Of a stretch of 5,101 nt of DNA, positions 1 to 4,218 are shown piece after piece; position 1 is the first letter of the stretch; each line of letters opens with the position of its first letter. The notes beneath the pieces were generated by a model that ran no database searches, was not told the origin of the DNA, and was given only the letters and a program-made list of their open reading frames with translations. Both the position numbers and the translations under genes were made by a program. The stretch comes from Oscillospiraceae bacterium (lineage in GTDB: Bacteria > Bacillota > Clostridia > Oscillospirales > Oscillospiraceae). The stretch is taken from assembly GCA_020025615.1 (NCBI GenBank), contig JAHHRT010000100.1, forward strand, positions 1 through 5,101, in the 5' to 3' direction.

Positions 1-765
1 CAGATAGGAGAGCCGATCTCCCATCTGTGCTTTCAGAAATTCGTACTGCGCCGCCCCAGTGCAGTGACCTGTGTAATAGACCGTGGGAAGGGACAGAAGA
101 GTTTGGGCGGACTGGGTGAGGACGGCTTTTCCATCCCCCTGGGGGTCCAGCTTTTTGAAGTGGAAGCCGCCGATGAGAACATCTGGGTGGAAATAGGAGG
201 CGATGTTCAAAATCCCCCGGTGGGAGCATCCGCTGAATAGGATTCGCTTTCCTCCTTCTTCCAGAAGAAGATATTGTTCGTGAAGAAAGTCGTCAGGGCG
301 GAAGCACCCATGCTCCCGGATGTTGAGCCCGTAGCTTTCTACAGGATAGGGGGTGGGAACCTGGGTGGCGGGAATCAGGGTGAGACCGTCTCCCAGGGAA
401 ATGGTGTCCGTTACCGGGACAAATCGCTCGCAGGCTTTCAGTGCCGGATTCAGACCGATGTATTTTTCTGTCCCATTGTAGAAGTCCCCAAAGCACCGGG
501 CGCTTGCGTAAATGGCGGCAGTGTGGTTCTGTTCCAGAAACCCAGTCAGACCGCCGCCGTGGTCATAGTGCCCGTGGGAGAGGATCACGGTGTCCACCCG
601 GCTCAGGTCGATCCCCAGCTTCTCCGCATTTTCTGCAAAGATGCCGGACTGGCCTGCATCGAAGAGAATCCGGCGGTCCCCGGTTTCCAGATACAGGCTG
701 AGCCCATGTTCAGCCCGGAGATTCTCCTGACAGCTGGTGTTTTCCAGCAGGGTCCAAAGCTTCAT
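1..765 (-). CDS. MBL-fold metallo-hydrolase, dihydropterin-synthase-like (COG1237 type), 3' end cut by window
   Basis: The frame is open from ATG at 765-763 to the window edge, giving 255 residues with no stop, so the C-terminus is missing. It begins MKLWTLLENTS, followed by EHGLSLYLE and ILFDAGQSG, typical of the group that includes archaeal dihydropterin-ribofuranosyl-aminobenzene phosphate synthases. The metal-binding motif SHGHYDHGGG supplies H64, H66, D68 and H69. Further likely ligands lie in FSGCSHRG (H182), GGFH (H202) and TGHCTG (H234). The family usually ends shortly after this point, so probably only about ten residues are lost. The fold implies a cytoplasmic two-metal hydrolase or transferase; the substrate cannot be read from sequence, and the pterin function is only the family label. 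A strong CAAGGAGGAC site at 771-780 fixes the start. The gene lies about 100 bases downstream of the PTS-like gene but behind a terminator and with its own promoter, so it is probably a separate unit. Confidence 0.9.
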   Translation of the reverse strand, partial: MKLWTLLENTSCQENLRAEHGLSLYLETGDRRILFDAGQSGIFAENAEKLGIDLSRVDTVILSHGHYDHGGGLTGFLEQNHTAAIYASARCFGDFYNGTEKYIGLNPALKACERFVPVTDTISLGDGLTLIPATQVPTPYPVESYGLNIREHGCFRPDDFLHEQYLLLEEGGKRILFSGCSHRGILNIASYFHPDVLIGGFHFKKLDPQGDGKAVLTQSAQTLLSLPTVYYTGHCTGAAQYEFLKAQMGDRLSYL

Positions 766-791
766 AGTCTGTCCTCCTTGTGGTTTCCTTC

Positions 792-820
792 ATCATATCA
801 CAGAAGCGAAAACGCCGCAA
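792..820 (-). promoter_or_regulatory. Extended -10 promoter of the MBL hydrolase gene
   Basis: On the minus strand there is TTGCGG (820-815), a 17-base spacer, then TATGAT (797-792) preceded by TGA, which makes an extended -10. Transcription would start near 785 and leave a leader of about 20 bases, just enough for the ribosome binding site. It lies directly downstream of the terminator of the preceding gene, as expected for an independent unit. The -35 is a weak match. Confidence 0.5.
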
Positions 821-825
821 CCGAA

Positions 826-860
826 CAAAAATGCCCCTCCCGCAGAACGCAGGAGGGGCA
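826..860 (-). terminator. Intrinsic terminator of the PTS-like gene
   Basis: On the minus strand TGCCCCTCC (860-852) pairs perfectly with GGAGGGGCA (840-832). The inner bases TGCG/TGCG can add two G-C and two wobble pairs around a TTC loop. The stem is followed by TTTTTG. It begins nine bases after the stop codon of the PTS-like gene and separates that gene from the MBL gene. Confidence 0.9.
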
Positions 861-868
861 CGTGGAGA

Positions 869-1984
869 TTAGAGCTCCAGAGACAGGTCGTTTTCCTTGA
901 TCCAGCCCCACTTACGCAGGACTTCGCAGAAGAACCAGCTGAGAATTGCGGGCAGAACAAAGCTCACAAGAATCAGGCCCAGCCAGTCGAAGCCGGTGAT
1001 TCCGGGCTTCAGCCCGGCGGCAACGTCGTTGACCCAGCCGGTGTAGACACCGATCTGCCCCACAAAGCCGCAGGTACCCATACCGGAGGACACGGCGGCA
1101 CCGTTCATTTGCAGATGGAACAGGCAGGTGGCAATGGGGCCGGTGATGGCAGAGGCCAGCGTGGGAGGAATCCAGATTCTGGGATTTTTGACGATGTTCG
1201 GCATTTGCAGCATACTGGTGCCAACACCCTGGGCCACCAGACCGCCCCAGCGGTTTTCCCGGAAGCTCATAACGGCGAAGCCGACCATCTGGGCACAGCA
1301 GCCGGCAACAGCAGCGCCGCCAGCCAGGCCCGTGAGGCCGAAAGCAGCACAGATAGCAGCAGAGCTGATGGGAAGGGTCAGGGCAATGCCCACCAGGACA
1401 GAGACCAGAATACCCATGAAGAAGGGCTGCAGCTCCGTAGCCCACATAATGGCGGAACCGACCGCCTGGGCGGCCTTACCGATGGGGGCAGCGATGAGCC
1501 AGCTCAGGCCGATACCCACCAGAATGGTGGTGATGGGGGTCACCAGCAGGTCGATTTTCGTCTCCTTGGATACCAGCTTACCGCACTCAGTGGCGACAAT
1601 TGCCACCACGTAGACGGCGAGAGGACCGCCGGCGCCGCCCATGGCGTTGGCGGCAAAGCCCACGGGAATCAGGCTGAACAGCACCATATTGGGGCAGTTC
1701 AGCGCATAGCCGATGGCAATGGCAATGCCGGGACCCACCATGGCACTGGCCAGGCCGCCGATGGTGTAGCTTACAGCACCCTCACCCTTGCCGATGGTGA
1801 CCAGAATGGCGTTCAGAAAATCAATGTGGAACTGCTGCCCGATGGTGTTGAGAATGGTGCCCACCAGAAGGGTGCAGAAGAGACCCTGGGCCATAGCACC
1901 CAGAGCGTCGATGCCGTAGCGCTTGCCGGAGAAGATGATGTCCTTGCGCCGAAGGAATTCCTTGATGGAGTTGATAATGCTCAC
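869..1984 (-). CDS. Lone PTS EIIC-like membrane protein, PfoR family (PTS_EIIC_2)
   Basis: A 371-residue, strongly hydrophobic protein with about eight to ten probable membrane segments spread from residue 25 to 355. The conserved-looking blocks MLQMPNIVKNPRIWIPP and SGMGTCGFVGQIG in the C-terminal half are characteristic of the PF13303/COG3641 family. That family contains Clostridium perfringens PfoR, a membrane protein once described as a toxin-gene regulator, and is usually annotated as PTS sugar transporter subunit IIC. There is no EIIB domain with a phospho-cysteine and no EIIA domain, either fused or adjacent, so phosphotransfer would depend on partners elsewhere, or the protein may not be a classical PTS transporter. 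The substrate is unknown. The start is GTG at 1984-1982, supported by TAGGAAAGAA immediately upstream; there is no better in-frame ATG. The gene has its own promoter, a leader hairpin and a palindromic site, and ends at a terminator, so it is probably monocistronic. Confidence 0.88.
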   Translation of the reverse strand: MSIINSIKEFLRRKDIIFSGKRYGIDALGAMAQGLFCTLLVGTILNTIGQQFHIDFLNAILVTIGKGEGAVSYTIGGLASAMVGPGIAIAIGYALNCPNMVLFSLIPVGFAANAMGGAGGPLAVYVVAIVATECGKLVSKETKIDLLVTPITTILVGIGLSWLIAAPIGKAAQAVGSAIMWATELQPFFMGILVSVLVGIALTLPISSAAICAAFGLTGLAGGAAVAGCCAQMVGFAVMSFRENRWGGLVAQGVGTSMLQMPNIVKNPRIWIPPTLASAITGPIATCLFHLQMNGAAVSSGMGTCGFVGQIGVYTGWVNDVAAGLKPGITGFDWLGLILVSFVLPAILSWFFCEVLRKWGWIKENDLSLEL

Positions 1985-2017
1985 TTCTTTCCTATATTTT
2001 GCGATACCGTGATATGG

Positions 2018-2043
2018 AAAAAGGGCTAGCTTGCAGGCCGCCC
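2018..2043 (-). promoter_or_regulatory. Terminator-like hairpin in the leader of the PTS-like gene (possible attenuator)
   Basis: On the minus strand GGGCGGC (2043-2037) pairs with GCT-A-GCCC (2030-2023): six Watson-Crick pairs, one G-U pair and one bulged A, around a six-base loop. TTTTT (2022-2018) follows directly. It lies between the promoter (start point near 2046) and the GTG start at 1984, so it could stop transcription before the gene. Known PTS operons controlled by BglG/LicT-type proteins use leader terminators, but I see no clear antiterminator target here. The palindromic sequence may also simply be a leader hairpin. Confidence 0.4.
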
Positions 2044-2052
2044 AACATTTTT

Positions 2053-2080
2053 ATTATACTACAGCATAAAAAAATGTCAA
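2053..2080 (-). promoter_or_regulatory. Consensus sigma-A promoter of the PTS-like gene
   Basis: On the minus strand there is a perfect TTGACA (2080-2075), a 16-base spacer beginning with seven T, and a perfect TATAAT (2058-2053). The start point would be near 2046, giving a leader of about 60 bases. Such a perfect promoter normally needs control, and a palindromic site lies five bases upstream of the -35. Confidence 0.88.
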
Positions 2081-2085
2081 TGCTT

Positions 2086-2113
2086 TCGCAGAAAGACAAT
2101 TGTCTTTCTGCGA
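2086..2113. promoter_or_regulatory. Perfect 28-bp palindrome, probable operator
   Basis: The bases from 2086 to 2113 form a perfect inverted repeat with no spacer; the centre reads GAAAGACAATTGTCTTTC and lies between 2099 and 2100. It sits just upstream of the -35 of the PTS-like promoter (centre near -53) and about 43 bases upstream of the candidate promoter of the putative RNA that runs the other way. This placement fits the binding site of a dimeric activator or repressor serving one or both units. As RNA it could fold as a hairpin, but neither side has a convincing U tract, so a terminator is less likely. The cognate regulator is not in the window. Confidence 0.7.
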
Positions 2114-2155
2114 TTTGTGGTAAATTTGGGGATTTCTTTCGTGAAAGCTGCCATC

Positions 2156-2184
2156 TTGCAAAGAGAAAACTTCTATGATAAGCT
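2156..2184 (+). promoter_or_regulatory. Candidate promoter of the large non-coding RNA
   Basis: TTGCAA (2156-2161) is followed by a 17-base spacer and TAAGCT (2179-2184), with TGA directly before it as an extended -10. An overlapping TATGAT (2174-2179) is a better -10 hexamer but lacks a good -35 at the right distance. Transcription would begin near 2191, shortly before the first predicted stem-loops. Confidence 0.4.
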
Positions 2185-2359
2185 TTAGGTACAAAAGGAG
2201 ATGCCTACGAAAAGGTAAATCCTTTTGAGATGCAGGACTTAGAAAGCTGCTCCAGACAGACACAGGATGACAAAATCAAAGTCACAGGTTGATGACGATC
2301 TCAAAATCTCAGGTCCCGGAATTCGGAATCCGAAAGGGTGGCGGCACCGGAAGACATTA

Positions 2360-2673
2360 AAGATCAGGTACTGATGCGGGAGTTGGAATCCATGGGAGGA
2401 AGACGAGCAAGATCAGATGCTGAGGAAGATGGCTTAGGGAATACACATCCGGAACCGGGTACGATTGATATGGGGGACCGAAATCTAGGTATTCAAACAG
2501 GAAATTCCATTCAAACGCAGAGCGGGAGAATCGGAAGGAGGATATCAAGATCAGAGCGTTTGAGATGTTGGCAGTCGCAGGTTGATTGAGGAGTCATAGT
2601 CAAAGGACAAGAAAAGTGTCTTGGTCAGAGGAAGACGCGGATATTTCACTTGGATGACGATTTTGGAGATCAG
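2360..2673 (+). repeat. Four dispersed AGATCAG words inside the putative RNA
   Basis: AAGATCAG occurs at 2360-2367, 2409-2416 and 2547-2554, and GAGATCAG at 2666-2673. The first two copies begin tiny stems with three-base loops (ATCAG-GTA-CTGAT and TCAG-ATG-CTGA), and the third begins TCAG-AGCGT-TTGA, with a possible tandem G-A extension. The fourth overlaps the right strand of the 12-pair long-range helix. Spacing is irregular (49, 138 and 119 bases), so this is not a tandem repeat array. It looks like a repeated structural module within one RNA. Confidence 0.55.
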
Positions 2674-2823
2674 AGGCCGAGCAAAGATATCGCGGTCAAA
2701 AGACAGAGATGGTTCATCGGGATGTCTGCGGAGAAGCGAAGAAGATGTTGTGACAGTCGAAAAATTTCAGAAGTTTAGAACGCGCGGACTGCATCGAAAG
2801 TGAAATGAATAGGAGGTTAGCCA

Positions 2824-2859
2824 ATGATTGAACCCATGCATTCAGGAAATAACCCTTGA
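2824..2859 (+). CDS. Possible 11-codon mini-ORF overlapping the terminator stem
   Basis: A textbook AGGAGG (2811-2816) stands seven bases before ATG at 2824. The frame reads MIEPMHSGNNP and stops at TGA 2857-2859, inside the ascending arm of the following terminator (2846-2860). A ribosome translating or stopping here would melt that stem, so translation could favour read-through to the second terminator or beyond. It is too short for composition to be informative. The AGGAGG may instead be an unpaired or structural purine run of the RNA, and no function is known to me. Confidence 0.3.
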   Translation: MIEPMHSGNNP

Positions 2860-2904
2860 CATTATCGTGGTTAGATAAGTGGTCAAGGGTTATTTCTTTT
2901 GCCT
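2846..2904 (+). terminator. First intrinsic terminator, 3' end of the putative RNA
   Basis: A perfect 15-pair stem joins 2846-2860 and 2882-2896, with core AACCCTTGAC/GTCAAGGGTT. Inside it a second stem TTATC/GATAA (2862-2866/2874-2878) closes a seven-base loop. A T-rich tail, CTTTTGCCTTTT, follows on the plus strand. There is no T tract on the minus side, so the direction is plus. Because no protein gene precedes it, it marks the end of some other transcript. Confidence 0.8.
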
Positions 2905-2908
2905 TTTC

Positions 2909-2936
2909 ATCTGCCCAGGTCTGGGCGGATTTTTTT
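2909..2936 (+). terminator. Second, tandem intrinsic terminator
   Basis: TCTGCCCA (2910-2917) pairs with TGGGCGGA (2922-2929), including one T-G pair, around the loop GGTC. Seven T follow at 2930-2936. It lies about a dozen bases after the first terminator and in the same direction. Together they insulate the zinc-ribbon operon from upstream transcription. Confidence 0.9.
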
Positions 2937-2970
2937 ATGGGAAAAATGCTCGGTTTTTTCAAAATACCGC

Positions 2971-2998
2971 TTTTCATTTTGGAAGTTTATGCTATAAT
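2971..2998 (+). promoter_or_regulatory. Promoter of the zinc-ribbon/TPM operon
   Basis: A perfect TATAAT (2993-2998) is preceded by TGC, an extended -10. TTTTCA (2971-2976) stands 16 bases upstream as a partial -35. The start point would be near 3005, giving a leader of about 115 bases before the first gene. The AT-rich stretch is flanked by a terminator on the left and the operon on the right. Confidence 0.8.
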
Positions 2999-3000
2999 GC

Positions 3001-3122
3001 AGACAAGCAGAAAGCCCCGGAATCAGGCTGCGGAAGCGGTCTGACGAGGCCGTTGTCTTCTAATAAAATAGAGAAAAACTGCCTTGCAGAGAGGCAGAAG
3101 CCACACAAGAGAGGTGGAAATT
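3001..3122 (+). promoter_or_regulatory. Foldable leader of the zinc-ribbon/TPM operon
   Basis: The 5' leader can form several stems: AGACAA (3001-3006) with TTGTCT (3053-3058), enclosing AGCC/GGCT (3013-3016/3026-3029) and a GGTC/GGCC stem near 3039-3051, which together look like a three-way junction. CTGCCT (3079-3084) pairs perfectly with AGGCAG (3092-3097). Finally CCAC (3101-3104) can pair with GTGG (3114-3117) and so mask the ribosome binding site. No T tract follows any stem, so control, if any, would act on translation or RNA stability. The exact start point is uncertain, so the first stem may lie partly outside the transcript. I do not recognise a known riboswitch. Confidence 0.35.
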
Positions 3123-4205
3123 ATGGCAGAAGAACTGAAAAATTACAGATGCCCATCCTGCGGTGCACCCCTGGTATTTGACGGCGAAACAGAAATGCTC
3201 CACTGCGAATTCTGCGACAGCAGTTTTGCCCTCAAGGAGATGGAGGAAAAAACCGCGGCCGTTACCGGTTCGGACTGGGAGGAGGCCGGCGCTCAGTGGG
3301 GCCAGGATGGAGAAAAAATGCGAAGCTACAGCTGTCCCAGCTGCGGTGCCGTGGTGGTATGCGATGAGACGACCGTTGCCACCAGCTGTCCTTACTGCGG
3401 TAATCCTGCGGTGCTTTTGGGCCAGTTCCACGATCAGCGCAAGCCGGACCTGGTGATTCCCTTTAAGCTCACCAAGGAGGATGCTGTGAAGCGTCTGCAA
3501 AAGCATTATCAGAAGAAGTTCCTGCTTCCCAAGGTCTTTAAGGATCAGAACCACATTGAGAAGATTCAGGGTGTCTATGTGCCCTTCTGGCTGTTCGACC
3601 AGAAGGCAGAGGGCGTGATGTGGTTTGACGCCTCCAGTTCCACCACCCATCGCAGCGGCGACTACCTGATTACAGACACCTCGCACTATCGGGTGAAACG
3701 CGGCGGCTCCATGGAGTTTCAAAAGGTCCCGGTGGATGGCTCCAGTAAGATGCCCGATGACTATATGGATTCCATCGAACCCTACGACTATGAGGGACTG
3801 CGGGAATTCTCTACCGCATACCTACCGGGCTTCCTGGCAGACCAATACGATGTAGAGGTAGGGGAGGCTAAAAATCGGTCGAATACCCGCTGCTACAGCA
3901 GCATCGAGCAGGCAATGCGCAATACGGTGCGTGGTTATGATAAAGTGCGCACGGGAACGCGAAATATTACCATGTGCCACAAGGAAGTGAAGTATGCCCT
4001 GCTTCCGGTGTGGCTCCTGTCCACCCGGTGGAACGACAAAAACTATCTGTTTGCCATGAATGGTCAGACCGGAAAGCTGGTGGGCGACCTGCCTGTGGAC
4101 AAGCAAAAGAAGATGAAAACCTTTTTGGGGCTTGCCCTTGGCCTGGGTGCAGCGCTGAGTCTGCTGCTCTCCGGACCCATTGGCAGCTGGATAGCCGGAC
4201 TGTAA
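3123..4205 (+). CDS. Double zinc-ribbon protein with C-terminal membrane segment, YdjG-like
   Basis: A 360-residue protein. The N-terminus carries two TFIIB-type zinc ribbons, CPSCG...CEFC (C10, C13, C28, C31) and CPSCG...CPYC (C71, C74, C89, C92). A basic and aromatic middle domain starts around residue 110 (VIPFKLTKEDA) and includes GVYVPFWLFD and YALLPVWLLSTRW. A single hydrophobic segment at about 333-360 (FLGLALGLGAALSLLL) ends the chain, so most of the protein should face the cytoplasm. Such proteins are often mislabelled as helicase or primosomal N' because of the ribbons; no helicase motif is present. The arrangement and the next gene match Bacillus subtilis YdjG, which acts with YdjH and YdjI in membrane recruitment of the stress protein PspA. 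I infer a similar envelope role. I chose the ATG at 3123 (GAGAGGTGG upstream) over an in-frame TTG at 3084 that lacks a binding site and lies within a predicted leader stem. Confidence 0.82.
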   Translation: MAEELKNYRCPSCGAPLVFDGETEMLHCEFCDSSFALKEMEEKTAAVTGSDWEEAGAQWGQDGEKMRSYSCPSCGAVVVCDETTVATSCPYCGNPAVLLGQFHDQRKPDLVIPFKLTKEDAVKRLQKHYQKKFLLPKVFKDQNHIEKIQGVYVPFWLFDQKAEGVMWFDASSSTTHRSGDYLITDTSHYRVKRGGSMEFQKVPVDGSSKMPDDYMDSIEPYDYEGLREFSTAYLPGFLADQYDVEVGEAKNRSNTRCYSSIEQAMRNTVRGYDKVRTGTRNITMCHKEVKYALLPVWLLSTRWNDKNYLFAMNGQTGKLVGDLPVDKQKKMKTFLGLALGLGAALSLLLSGPIGSWIAGL

Positions 4206-4218
4206 GGAGGGAAAGATC

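Larger units (their letters stand above)
2191..2896 (+). ncRNA. Putative large structured non-coding RNA, about 650-700 nt, family not assigned
   Basis: No frame here holds a protein-like ORF, and all three plus frames are interrupted. The plus strand is purine-rich (about 70% purine at 2381-2440 by my count), and terminators at the right end point the same way. Long-range pairings visible by eye are nested: GATGCAG (2229-2235) with CTGCATC (2789-2795), extended by a possible tandem G-A pair and three T-A/T-G pairs; inside it, 2297-2308 with 2659-2671, twelve pairs and one bulged G. Local stems include 2210-2215/2221-2226, 2275-2279/2289-2293, 2337-2340/2345-2348, 2363-2367/2371-2375, 2413-2416/2420-2423, 2505-2512/2528-2536 (bulged C, with 2516-2518/2522-2524 inside), 2582-2587/2598-2603, 2606-2611/2620-2626 and 2701-2705/2723-2727 with 2708-2711/2715-2718. 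Size and isolation recall OLE, GOLLD and ROOL RNAs, but I do not recognise any of them. Both ends are approximate. A degraded gene or a long leader are the alternatives. Confidence 0.6.

Noticed and set aside
274..900. 208-residue plus-strand open frame
   Set aside because: It runs antisense to the clear MBL-fold gene and across a terminator, with no protein-like features.
737..2029. 430-residue open frame on the plus strand
   Set aside because: It lies antisense to the PfoR-like gene, has a low-complexity Gly/His/Asp/Gln-rich composition and no recognisable family, and arises from the third-position bias of the real gene.
2086..2113. Intrinsic terminator formed by the palindrome
   Set aside because: The hairpin would be strong, but neither side has a proper U tract (ATTTG on plus, AAGC on minus), and no gene ends there.
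2338..2589. 83-residue plus-strand open frame inside the putative RNA
   Set aside because: It starts at GTG within a small predicted stem, has no ribosome binding site and reads as unstructured purine-biased sequence. It is better explained as non-coding RNA.
2191..2850. ORF-less group II or group I intron
   Set aside because: I found no GUGYG-type 5' end, no domain V hairpin with its AGC/GUU triad, and no complete group I P-Q-R-S core. The fragment AAAGATATCGCGGTC only faintly resembles the group I S element.
2191..2850. tmRNA, RNase P, 6S RNA or the guide RNA of an IscB/IsrB system
   Set aside because: The tRNA-like end of tmRNA and the conserved RNase P motifs are absent, the RNA is too long and asymmetric for 6S, and no associated nuclease gene is present.
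2714..2977. 87-residue minus-strand open frame
   Set aside because: It crosses both terminators, has no clear ribosome binding site and no family resemblance.
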